44,821 bases of DNA from a virus: positions 1-44,821 of the IMG/VR virus record IMGVR_UViG_3300005471_000027. One strand, written 5' to 3'. Positions 38,775 to 44,821 of this stretch are shown in pieces. Below the pieces are notes generated by a model that did no database searches, was not told the origin of the DNA, and was given only the letters and a program-made list of their open reading frames with translations. Both the position numbers and the translations under genes were made by a program. Each line of letters begins with the position of its first letter. Position 1 is the first letter of the stretch.

Positions 38775-38932
38775 GCGATTTCTCCTTTCTCAGCCGTAGC
38801 CAGCACTCCAGATTGAGCAAGAACAGTTTCACTCGAATCAGCATGTTGCCTCCTTACCAGCACGCACACGAGCGTGCCTAAAAACACGAGAGCGGAAAGC
38901 CCGCTCCATAGGGCAGCGTACAAGAATATCAT
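38690..38932 (-). CDS. Small membrane protein before endolysin (80 aa)
   Basis: One hydrophobic helix (residues 1-26: IFLYAALWSGLSALVFLGTLVCVLV), RR, then a polar tail. ATG with AAAGGAG. Its last 85 bases overlap the amidase gene in another frame. A 27-aa ORF with a strong ribosome site starts within it. Pinholin or antiholin possible. Confidence 0.5.
   Translation of the reverse strand: MIFLYAALWSGLSALVFLGTLVCVLVRRQHADSSETVLAQSGVLATAEKGEIAWDQMNPGQSLCSWTRIGRSSIKMIIRF
38761..38844 (-). CDS. Nested mini ORF before endolysin (27 aa)
   Basis: ATG with TAAGGAGG five bases upstream, inside the 80-aa membrane gene in another frame. The product MLIRVKLFLLNLECWLRLRKEK is basic and amphipathic. Its end overlaps the amidase start (ATG...TGA) by 14 bases, so it may be a translational leader for the endolysin. 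Confidence 0.4.
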   Translation of the reverse strand: MLIRVKLFLLNLECWLRLRKEKSHGTR

Positions 38933-38933
38933 G

Positions 38934-38961
38934 TTGTCTCCTTTCTATGCTATGCTATACT
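38934..38961 (+). promoter_or_regulatory. Promoter for plus-strand structured RNA
   Basis: TTGTCT (38934-38939), 16-base spacer, extended -10 TGcTATACT (38953-38961). RNA would start near 38968, eight bases before the stem at 38976. Confidence 0.5.
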
Positions 38962-38967
38962 TTTCCT

Positions 38968-39063
38968 TAGCGGGAATGCCTCTGGTGCCAGGACCGTGGG
39001 TACTCCTATGAGTAGTAGCGTCAGTGAAGCGTACGTTACCACTGAAAGCAGCCAGAGGCATAC
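38968..39063 (+). ncRNA. Candidate structured RNA with closing stem and two inner hairpins
   Basis: A 10-bp stem ATGCCTCTGG (38976-38985) / CCAGAGGCAT (39052-39061) closes a region with inner hairpins TACTC-ctat-GAGTA (39001-39014) and TCAGTG...CACTGA (39021-39026 with 39040-39045). The stretch between the minus genes at 38932 and 39071 holds no supported ORF. It could act on either strand: as a plus RNA from the promoter at 38934-38961 or as structure in the late minus mRNA. Confidence 0.5.
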
Positions 39064-39070
39064 TCACCAC

Positions 39071-39409
39071 TCAAGGCTCAGAGATGACGCTCAAAAGTTG
39101 ACTATCCATCGCAACCGGGCCTGTGCCGAGCGTTACCACCGGGTAGGCTTTGTACAGGCCAGCCTTGCCCAACGGATTGGTGCTCAGCAGGTCAGCCGCC
39201 GATGGCGTGAAGTCGGCCAGGCCACCCGCCGCGTTGGTGATCGTCCATGCGCCTGTACAGATATATAACGAATAGTTATTGTTGACATCCTCTAAGTGCA
39301 TGGCGATTGAGCCATTGGCTACACCTGCCAGCGAAAACACTCCTGAATCAGTGGTGAATGTGTGATGGCTCGTCCTGCCGTCTCCGCTTGTGATCGGACT
39401 CCAGCTCAT
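39071..39409 (-). CDS. Baseplate/fibre protein, BppU-like N-terminal type (112 aa)
   Basis: A beta-rich protein with the pattern DGRTSHHTFTTDSG, VNNNYSLYICTGAWTITNAAGGLADFTPSAAD, KAGLYKAYPVVTLGTGP, as in the N-terminal domain of BppU-like baseplate upper proteins: a D-x-x-N/T block, A-D-F-x-x-S-A-x-D and a final YPVV strand. ATG with GGAGG. It neighbours the repeat-bearing fibre. Confidence 0.6.
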   Translation of the reverse strand: MSWSPITSGDGRTSHHTFTTDSGVFSLAGVANGSIAMHLEDVNNNYSLYICTGAWTITNAAGGLADFTPSAADLLSTNPLGKAGLYKAYPVVTLGTGPVAMDSQLLSVISEP

Positions 39410-39412
39410 AAG

Positions 39413-41128
39413 TTACCTCCTCGTTGTCCATTTTGCTTTATCGTCTCTGCTATCCCAGGTGGCCTGCTCGTCGCGGCTGTCCCATCCGGCTAGGCCGTCG
39501 CGTGTTTTCCATGTAGCCTTGCTGTCTCGCGTGAGCCAGGTTGCTTTGCCGTCGCGTGTGAGCCATACCGCGTCACTAGGCGCGATGAGCACGAACCTGC
39601 ACGCAATATCCTTTGTCCTCAGTGTCCCTACCCCGGCCAGCACAAAGCGCACGGCGATGTCCCTGAGCTGATTTGCACTCATAAGAGAAAATCGTGTTTT
39701 GATGTCCTTGAGTTGGTTGGCTGATTTGAGCAAAAACCGGCTCGCTACGTCCCTCGCCTGGTTCGCACTTCTGACACGAAACCTCGTTGCCACGTCTTTT
39801 AGCTGATCAGCAGATTTGAGAGGGAATCTGGTTTTGACATCCCTTGCCTGATCAGCACTCTTGATACGAAATCGTGACGTAATGTCCTTGATACGCTGTG
39901 AAGCAGAGGCCAGAATAAACCTCGTCGCCACATCTTTTAATTGATCGGCACTTTTCAACTTCAGGCGTGTCTGGATATCGCGCAACTGGTTCGCACTTCT
40001 GAGCAAAAATCTTGAGGTGATATCCTTAAGCTGATCAGCACTGCGGATCCTAAAACGGGTACTTGTATCTTTCGCCTGATCAGCACTGCGGATTCTAAAT
40101 CTGGCCTGGACATCCTTTAATTGATCAGCACTTCTGACACGAAATCTTGAGGCGACATCCCTTGCTTGATCAGCACTTTTGACCCTGAACCTCGTCGCTG
40201 TGTCCCGTATGCTCTGCTGAGCCAATCTAAAGCGCGTCTTGATGTCCCTCACCGATTGCGTGCCACCAACCAGGATAAAGCGCGTGCTGATATCCTTGAG
40301 CGCGTTTGCCGACATCAGGCGGAAGCGCGTGGTGATGTTCAGTGCGTAGTTACTGAGCAGGCTTGTGAGTGAACGCCGCACGTAGCGCGGGATGTTCGTC
40401 GGGCTTGTTGGCCTGACAAACGTAGCGGTGATGGCCCTGTCTACCCACGCGGGTAACGGGACACTCGGGTAGGGCTTGAAAATCCTGCCAGTGATGGCGC
40501 GCAACGTCCACCTGGGCTGACTGAGCGGCTCTGATGGTAACGTGTCGTCTACACTGAACGAGTCAAACTGGCAGACATTGGTCGATGTTGTCGGGGTGCC
40601 AAGAACCCCGAAGAAGCCGGGTGTGGTGATGCCGCTATCGGTGGCCGTCATCATCCAGTTAGCGGGTTCGGGTGTTCCATCAGCCCACGCTTTCGCTAAG
40701 AGCAGATTGCCCTGGATGCGAAAGCGCATCCAATAGAACGGCCCGACCGAGTAGGTGAAGCTGACAGCGGTGCCGACCGTCGTGAACGTGGCCGCCAGGT
40801 CGCGCCTGAAGGTGATCGTCTGACTGGTATTCCCCACAACACAGGAATAGAAGTTGTTGCTATCCAGGAAGCGGAGCGAGATACCAGCGAGATCGGTCAG
40901 GGTGGACACATTGAAGCGTACCAACCCCTCTGCATCGACAGGCTGGCGCGTCCCAAGCACCATGACGTTGGTGGTCGAGTTCACAAAGGTGACCCGACCC
41001 TCGTTAGCAGTCACGTCAAGGGTAGAAACGCCCCGCTGTTGTGACCATACTTGCCCATCAGTGGCAGTTCCCCAACTGCCACTCGCTACGTTTGGTCGCT
41101 GAAAGGTATCTCGGCCTATGATTGCCAC
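39413..41128 (-). CDS. Repeat-bearing fibre protein (571 aa)
   Basis: Residues 1-200 read as a concanavalin/LamG-like jelly roll (DTFQRPNVASGSWGTATDGQVWS...). Residues 264-515 hold 17 units of a 15-residue repeat (consensus D-[IV]-x-[TS]-R-F-R-[LI]-[RK]-S-A-[DN]-Q-[LA]-[KR]), three of them with one- or two-residue insertions. Residues 522-571 hold six 10-residue units (W-x-[TS]-R-D-[GSD]-x-A-T). No family recognised for the repeats. GTG start with AAGGGG. A fibre shaft with jelly-roll head is likely. Confidence 0.75.
   Translation of the reverse strand: MAIIGRDTFQRPNVASGSWGTATDGQVWSQQRGVSTLDVTANEGRVTFVNSTTNVMVLGTRQPVDAEGLVRFNVSTLTDLAGISLRFLDSNNFYSCVVGNTSQTITFRRDLAATFTTVGTAVSFTYSVGPFYWMRFRIQGNLLLAKAWADGTPEPANWMMTATDSGITTPGFFGVLGTPTTSTNVCQFDSFSVDDTLPSEPLSQPRWTLRAITGRIFKPYPSVPLPAWVDRAITATFVRPTSPTNIPRYVRRSLTSLLSNYALNITTRFRLMSANALKDISTRFILVGGTQSVRDIKTRFRLAQQSIRDTATRFRVKSADQARDVASRFRVRSADQLKDVQARFRIRSADQAKDTSTRFRIRSADQLKDITSRFLLRSANQLRDIQTRLKLKSADQLKDVATRFILASASQRIKDITSRFRIKSADQARDVKTRFPLKSADQLKDVATRFRVRSANQARDVASRFLLKSANQLKDIKTRFSLMSANQLRDIAVRFVLAGVGTLRTKDIACRFVLIAPSDAVWLTRDGKATWLTRDSKATWKTRDGLAGWDSRDEQATWDSRDDKAKWTTRR
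39416..39565 (-). repeat. 30-bp tandem repeats (six units) in fibre gene end
   Basis: Encodes W-L-T-R-D-G-K-A-T-type decapeptides: WLTRDGKAT, WLTRDSKAT, WKTRDGLAG, WDSRDEQAT, WDSRDDKAK, WTTRR. Similar at amino acid and base level. Confidence 0.85.
39584..40339 (-). repeat. 45-bp tandem repeats (17 units) in fibre gene
   Basis: Encodes the 15-residue units of the fibre shaft, for example DVASRFRVRSADQLK. Bases are repeated too (variants of ctgatcagcact). Units 2, 10 and 16 carry insertions, and unit 3 is one residue short. Confidence 0.9.
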
Positions 41129-41148
41129 GATCTACCCCTTATAGCTGG

Positions 41149-41484
41149 CTATACCCCCACAAGCTCCCCAAAGACCCCCGTGGCACTAGAGCCAGTGACT
41201 ACTGCCTGTATCTGAATATTCGGCTCAATGATCGGCCCATCGGTAGAGCCTAGACCGTACACAAACCGCGCAATCGTCCCTATGGTTACTGCATGCGCTG
41301 TACCTACTAATGCCCAGTTAGAGCCATCAGTGCTTACTCTTGGCTGTACCGTTAGCGTACCGCCGCCGCCTTGCCTGACGAGCAATACCCAGGTACGTTC
41401 GCCACCGTTCGCAACCGTTGCTGAGTTCGTCGTCCCAACGGTGAGAGTCGCATTTGAGACGATCATAATATCAATATAGGCCAT
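41149..41484 (-). CDS. Small beta-rich structural protein (111 aa)
   Basis: Low-charge Thr/Gly/Val-rich protein (VSNATLTVGTTNSATVANGGERTWVLLVRQGGGGTLTVQPRVSTDGSNW), like phage decoration or baseplate-upper domains. ATG with AGGAGG. It precedes the fibre gene. No family assigned. Confidence 0.65.
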   Translation of the reverse strand: MAYIDIMIVSNATLTVGTTNSATVANGGERTWVLLVRQGGGGTLTVQPRVSTDGSNWALVGTAHAVTIGTIARFVYGLGSTDGPIIEPNIQIQAVVTGSSATGVFGELVGV

Positions 41485-41507
41485 CTACTGTAACCTCCTA
41501 AGCTCTG

Positions 41508-42179
41508 CTATTCCTCCGTCCATTCGACGCTGATATCAAACAGCCAGCCAGCGACGACCGCAATCCCGTTCAGGTTGATCGCAAACACCTGGGCTACACC
41601 TCGCAGCGTTGGCGGTTGTGCTGGCCTCATGCCAAAGTCTTCGATGTAGGGCATACCCACCGGGAAGTCAGTCGCCGTCTGCGGCGTGAGCAAGAGCGTT
41701 GTCCTGAAGTTGCGTATCACGCCGACAAGCGTGCCTGTAGTTGGCGGGACGGTATAAGCCAGCACCGTAGCTGTACCCGCCGCGTTGTTGCTATCATGTG
41801 GAACAATCGTAGGCGCGGTACTGGTGCCTGCTGTATCTGCCGTTGACCGCTTCACGAATGCGATGGGGATCACGGCCTGCGTTGCTAGGGTCGTCGAGCC
41901 TGAGATGGTGACGCGTGTTACTTTGATGAGCTTCGTCGCGCTTCCGGTCAGGGTAAAGATGTCGGTCGGGGCTGTGGTAATGGGTGCCAGGCCGAGAATA
42001 GAAGCGGAATACGTCGCCTTTGAGCCACCAGCCTCTTCTACACGAACCGGCGCAGAGTCGTTGCTAGATGCATCCGTAAAGAGCGTGCCGCCTTGCAGCG
42101 CCTTGAAGCCGACGCCCGGCACGTAGACGCAGCCGATAGGGATATTATTGCTATCAGCCGGAGTTGAAGAAAATGCCAA
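41508..42179 (-). CDS. Structural protein (223 aa)
   Basis: Low-charge, Thr/Ala-rich beta protein (IFTLTGSATKLIKVTRVTISGSTTLATQAVIPIAFVKRST...). TTG start with AAGGAG eight bases upstream; the first ATG is too far in. The strand-rich body with ITVV-type segments suggests a capsid or tail decoration domain. Confidence 0.65.
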   Translation of the reverse strand: MAFSSTPADSNNIPIGCVYVPGVGFKALQGGTLFTDASSNDSAPVRVEEAGGSKATYSASILGLAPITTAPTDIFTLTGSATKLIKVTRVTISGSTTLATQAVIPIAFVKRSTADTAGTSTAPTIVPHDSNNAAGTATVLAYTVPPTTGTLVGVIRNFRTTLLLTPQTATDFPVGMPYIEDFGMRPAQPPTLRGVAQVFAINLNGIAVVAGWLFDISVEWTEE

Positions 42180-42219
42180 TGATTTGCTCCTTCTGTCTCA
42201 CGACAGTAGTATTCGTGAA

Positions 42220-42732
42220 CTATAATCGAAACCCTTGCACGTGAAGTCCGAGCGCGCCTATCGGCGTCACGGTATCGCGCCACCCGCCGAAGTGGTAAAT
42301 CGTTGATTTGTAGGCCACGAGGTTCGGCTCCCCTGGTTTGGGCTTGTAATCCCAGATGAAGCATTCACACCTACCGCTCACCTTGTCGATCACACGCCCA
42401 ATCACCTGATATTCCAGGCTGTTGCCGCCCGCCCCGATCATGTCCAGGCTTTTCGTCTTGAACTGAAACGGCTCCATGCCGTCTGCTATCTCAAGCGTGG
42501 CTGTCCTGCCGTCAGGGCAATGCAGCCGTATCTCCTTGACGCGGTGGATATCGCCTGTGCTCACGATGTCATCACCCCAATCAAGCTGTCGCACACCTGC
42601 TTGCCCTTTGCGCATAGTTGGTATCATGTGATGCTCCGACCACTCACGACCCGATGTGAGCAGCACCGACCAGTACGAGAGCTGCGGGTCTATCATGTTG
42701 GCTACGGCTACAAGTGAACTGGTGAAGCTCAT
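42220..42732 (-). CDS. Hypothetical protein (170 aa)
   Basis: More charged than its structural neighbours, with IRLHCPDGRTATLEIADGMEPFQFKTKSLD and SGRCECFIWDYKPKPG. ATG with AGGAGG. Its ribosome site coincides with a plus-strand extended -10 box. No family recognised. Confidence 0.6.
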   Translation of the reverse strand: MSFTSSLVAVANMIDPQLSYWSVLLTSGREWSEHHMIPTMRKGQAGVRQLDWGDDIVSTGDIHRVKEIRLHCPDGRTATLEIADGMEPFQFKTKSLDMIGAGGNSLEYQVIGRVIDKVSGRCECFIWDYKPKPGEPNLVAYKSTIYHFGGWRDTVTPIGALGLHVQGFRL

Positions 42733-42734
42733 AT

Positions 42735-42742
42735 GCTATAAT
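42735..42742 (+). promoter_or_regulatory. Extended -10 promoter of moron-like gene 2
   Basis: TGCTATAAT (42734-42742), same as upstream of the paralogous gene at 37463. RNA would start near 42749, leaving a 17-base leader that contains AAAGGATGG before the ATG at 42766. Confidence 0.5.
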
Positions 42743-42765
42743 CCTCCTAAAAAGGATGGTGAACG

Positions 42766-43056
42766 ATGAGTAACGAACGAGACACCCACTTCCAAGGCTT
42801 TGCTGAATCGCACTATCTTGAATTGAGTGACCTTTTTGCCCACATGTATGCTTGCCAGATAACGGGCGACTATTCTGGCGCTGATCATGCTCGATATGCA
42901 ATTAAACAACTCCTCGCCCAACGTGCCTACGACCTGGCGATATACTGTTTTGTATCTGTCCCTGACGAGAAACAATCTGAGTATGGTGATCCCCCTGATT
43001 GCGTCAAGCATGTCCCTGACATTGACCAATGGCCCGACCCCTACACGAACGAATAG
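42766..43056 (+). CDS. Moron-like protein, paralogue 2 (96 aa)
   Basis: Shares the order N-E-R...HF.GFAE, LLAQRAYDLAIYCF and VPDIDQWPDP with the 88-aa protein at 37463-37729; the middle differs. Plus-strand single gene between minus structural genes with its own promoter and AAAGGA site. It overlaps the end of the next minus gene by 16 bases. Function unknown. Confidence 0.72.
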   Translation: MSNERDTHFQGFAESHYLELSDLFAHMYACQITGDYSGADHARYAIKQLLAQRAYDLAIYCFVSVPDEKQSEYGDPPDCVKHVPDIDQWPDPYTNE

Positions 43057-43772
43057 GTGAACGTTATAACTGGAGTTAAGGTTCCTAAAGACATATTCGG
43101 GCCCGTGAAGAGCGCAATCACGAAGAAAATCTTGCCCGCTGTGGTCGCTGCTGGTGTACGTCTGTGGGTTATATATTGTATGACCCCCTGGCATGACTGC
43201 CAGTTTGCGAGCCACGCAGCCGCGCCCGGTGAGACTGAGCCAGCCGTGCCCGATGTCACCGTAACCGTGCCAGTCGTACCAGCAGCAGGGTCGGCTGTTT
43301 GATCATCTCCGTACTCGTTCATTTTCAAGTAGGAAGTGCTTGATGTATCGGTAGCGTGCCCATTGACGATAGGGCTACCTGATAGCGCCCCTGGTTGTGT
43401 GCCAGCGACAGGGGCCGCGTGCGTGTTATCGCCGTAGGCCGTGAGCGTTGGCGCCGCTGCATACGTGCCCAAGTTATCATAATCAATACAGGCCATCTTA
43501 GCCCTGGCATTGGTGCCCGTGTAGGCAGGAATAATCACGCCGGTCGTGTCGGCGGTGAAGTACCAGAGCTCTGGCACTGCCGCCGTGGCTCCTGGGCGTG
43601 AGAATTGCGGCCAGGATGCGGAGGCTGTACCTGCCGCGCCAGCACCTGTGGCAGCCCACCGTATTTCATTGGCGCCTGCTGAACCTCCAAAGGTGATGGT
43701 ATTCCAGACGGCTGCGGCAGCATCGGTCGCTGCACTGTTCCACTGGCTTCTTATGGTGGTGAAGTCACTCGT
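43041..43772 (-). CDS. Structural protein without canonical start codon (243 aa)
   Basis: A GTG at 43577 gives 178 residues, but the frame stays open and protein-like for 65 more codons (SDFTTIRSQWNSAATDAAAAVWNTITFGGSAGANEIRWAATGAG...). No ATG, GTG or TTG lies in that stretch. AAAGGGA sits seven bases before an ACG (43770-43772), the best start candidate. Thr/Ala/Gly-rich beta protein of the fibre region (EVRWAATGAG, LWYFTADTTGVIIP). Confidence 0.6.
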   Translation of the reverse strand, partial: TSDFTTIRSQWNSAATDAAAAVWNTITFGGSAGANEIRWAATGAGAAGTASASWPQFSRPGATAAVPELWYFTADTTGVIIPAYTGTNARAKMACIDYDNLGTYAAAPTLTAYGDNTHAAPVAGTQPGALSGSPIVNGHATDTSSTSYLKMNEYGDDQTADPAAGTTGTVTVTSGTAGSVSPGAAAWLANWQSCQGVIQYITHRRTPAATTAGKIFFVIALFTGPNMSLGTLTPVITFTYSFV

Positions 43773-43782
43773 CGTTTTATCC

Positions 43783-43797
43783 CTTTCCGCTTTTCAA
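43783..43797 (-). other. Short hairpin before the non-canonical start
   Basis: CCGCTT-GAA-AAGCGG lies a few bases after the stop of the holin-like gene and just ahead of the AAAGGGA site. It may shield or present the ribosome site. Confidence 0.4.
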
Positions 43798-43801
43798 GCG
43801 G

Positions 43802-43972
43802 CTAGACTCCCAGCAGCGTGAGTATGATCACGATGAGTGCCAGGAGTGCTACAAGTCCATAGATCACCGCGCGCGCAATTGAGCGTCCTAGCGCCGCACT
43901 GATGGCGAGATCAGCCGAACGCACTAAGATGAACAGCAGCGCCACGGCTGCAAGGCTGAATAAAATGTGCAT
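43802..43972 (-). CDS. Two-helix holin-like membrane protein (56 aa)
   Basis: ATG at 43972 with AAAGGAAG. Helices at about residues 3-18 and 34-55 (YGLVALLALIVIILTLLG), with a polar turn between containing GRSIAR. Size and topology fit class II holins, though the amidase lies 5 kb away. Confidence 0.6.
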   Translation of the reverse strand: MHILFSLAAVALLFILVRSADLAISAALGRSIARAVIYGLVALLALIVIILTLLGV

Positions 43973-43985
43973 AAGAACTTCCTTT

Positions 43986-44528
43986 CTATTTAAGAAAATG
44001 TAAGACGATAGCAAGCGTGCTGGATATCAGGATAGAGACCATAAAGAGCACAATGCCGGCGACCGCGATAAACGTCGTTGACAGCTCCTTTGCGCCCGCG
44101 GACTTCCCGCCTGTTTCGCTGCGGGACTCGCGCAAGCCGCGGATGTCATCGACGATCGTCTTCTGGTCACGGTCGGCCCGCTCGCGCAGCGCGTCAAGGT
44201 CACGCGCGGTGGTTTCCCGCAGCAACGAGGCACTACTTGCAATCTGCGTGGCCAGCGCATCGAACTGTGCCCGCGTGGTGACGGCCAGCGCCTCCAGCTT
44301 CTCATTCGTGGCGAACTCCGCCCGCTGGGTGCCCAGTTGCGCGCGTATCTCGTTCATGCCCTCCAGGCGGATACCCAGCGCGTTAGCCGCCTTGTCGCTC
44401 TCCGTCTGCATGGCCTTCATGCGTGCTTCGTACAGGCGGTCGCGCTCATCGAGCACGCGCTCCAGGAACTCGCGCAGGGTGACTTCCCACTGCCTTTGCA
44501 TAAGTTGTGCTTGATTTTTGCTTTTCAT
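43986..44528 (-). CDS. Coiled-coil protein with C-terminal membrane anchor (180 aa)
   Basis: A long helical coiled coil (about residues 15-140: REFLERVLDERDRLYEARMKAMQ...) followed by a transmembrane helix near 150-178 (FIAVAGIVLFMVSILISSTLAIVLHFL). Topology is tail-anchored, like o-spanin or superinfection-type proteins. A second copy begins at the left window edge. Ribosome site is weak. Confidence 0.65.
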   Translation of the reverse strand: MKSKNQAQLMQRQWEVTLREFLERVLDERDRLYEARMKAMQTESDKAANALGIRLEGMNEIRAQLGTQRAEFATNEKLEALAVTTRAQFDALATQIASSASLLRETTARDLDALRERADRDQKTIVDDIRGLRESRSETGGKSAGAKELSTTFIAVAGIVLFMVSILISSTLAIVLHFLK

Positions 44529-44581
44529 GTGTTATCTTCGTGCTGCCGCATCGTTGTACCCGATAAAGGAGTACAGCTATG
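44476..44581. repeat. Near-identical repeat, copy A
   Basis: Matches 1-106 in 104 of 106 bases (differences at 44541 T/C and 44563 A/G). It includes the N-terminus of the coiled-coil gene, a plus-strand promoter and ribosome site. Confidence 0.95.
44511..44538 (+). promoter_or_regulatory. Promoter for antisense mini-ORF, copy A
   Basis: TTGATT (44511-44516), 16-base spacer, TATCTT (44533-44538), as at 36-63. Confidence 0.55.
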
Positions 44582-44680
44582 TTTCGCTTCATCTTTCGCA
44601 ATCTGCGTGGCCTTGCATTCTTCGCGGTCATGCTGCTCTTCCTCGCGATTGCGCTCTCCATCTTCTTCCTGCCGCACTAA
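44579..44680 (+). CDS. Mini membrane protein, copy A (33 aa)
   Basis: ATG with AAAGGAG. The product has FRFIFRNLRGLAFFAVMLL and one long hydrophobic helix, basic N-terminus. Upstream DNA is the same as for the 28-aa ORF at 104-190, but the coding parts are different. Confidence 0.6.
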   Translation: MFRFIFRNLRGLAFFAVMLLFLAIALSIFFLPH

Positions 44681-44821
44681 GGAGTGAACCTGATAGCGAG
44701 CGCATTCCAGGAGATGGCGCTTTGCGCATCAATATCTACCGTGGTGCTCGTCGTATTCTTATAGACGGCAGGCTGTGTGAGCGCGCCATAGCTACCGGCA
44801 TACTGCACAATCACGATATCA
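44677..44821 (-). CDS. Structural protein, C-terminal part only
   Basis: The last 47 codons of a minus gene that runs off the right edge: ...DIVIVQYAGSYGALTQPAVYKNTTSTTVDIDAQSAISWNALAIRFTP, a beta-rich end typical of phage fibre/decoration proteins. Its stop overlaps the mini-ORF end by four bases, just as 187-687 overlaps 104-190. Confidence 0.6.
   Translation of the reverse strand, partial: DIVIVQYAGSYGALTQPAVYKNTTSTTVDIDAQSAISWNALAIRFTP

Noticed and set aside
38968-39063. tRNA-like reading of the three-way-junction RNA
   Set aside because: No T-loop, anticodon loop of seven or CCA; stem and loop sizes do not fit a tRNA.
1-44821. CRISPR arrays, insertion sequences and rRNA/tRNA genes
   Set aside because: No repeat-spacer pattern, transposase-like protein or RNA-gene signature was seen; the only tandem repeats are within the fibre gene and the iterons.

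Overview
The window is nearly all of a dsDNA tailed-phage genome with siphovirus morphology (tape-measure protein, tail-tube protein, P22-like coat, SPP1-like portal). It is probably temperate: it carries a tyrosine integrase, a Cro/CI-size XRE regulator and an excisionase-like HTH protein. No host gene is present. Promoters look sigma70-like (several TTGACA-N17-TATAAT) and most starts have a strong AGGAGG-type ribosome binding site. I cannot place the host from sequence alone.

Layout. A leftward (minus) block runs from about 23.1 kb to the left end: small early genes, Bet/RecT annealase, a cytosine methyltransferase, zinc-ribbon miniproteins, a gene-free structured stretch ending in a strong terminator (about 19.37-19.76 kb), a ParB-like/adenine methyltransferase, small and large terminase, portal, scaffold, coat, head-tail connectors, tail tube, frameshifted tail chaperone, tape measure, beta-helix spike, baseplate and fibre proteins. 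A second minus block (44.8 to 36.66 kb) holds more fibre/baseplate proteins, holin-like proteins and an amidase endolysin. On a circular map it would continue the first block. A rightward (plus) early block runs from 23.27 to 36.63 kb, interrupted only by the minus integrase: excisionase-like regulator, small membrane proteins, XRE regulator, many tiny overlapping ORFs, a GIY-YIG protein, a replication initiator with iterons inside its gene, DnaB helicase, a lipoprotein, two membrane proteins with C-terminal HTH-like ends, coiled-coil proteins and an Api92-like protein. A bidirectional hairpin terminator at 36.62-36.65 kb separates the converging blocks.

How it works together. Divergent consensus promoters at 23.14-23.23 kb, in a field of TGTCA/TGACA boxes, look like the genetic switch. 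The terminator just before the late genes suggests control by antitermination. Initiator and DnaB drive replication from the iteron cluster; Bet handles recombination; two methyltransferases may protect the DNA. Four or more plus-strand mini-genes with their own promoters sit inside the minus late region like morons.

The two window ends carry a 106-bp near-identical repeat belonging to a duplicated module (coiled-coil gene, antisense mini membrane ORF, structural gene). The contig therefore probably broke at this duplication, and some sequence is missing between the ends. The least explained parts are three candidate structured RNAs (19.37-19.76, 23.05-23.12 and 38.97-39.06 kb), a structural gene lacking any ATG/GTG/TTG start, and a fibre with 17 copies of a 15-residue repeat.
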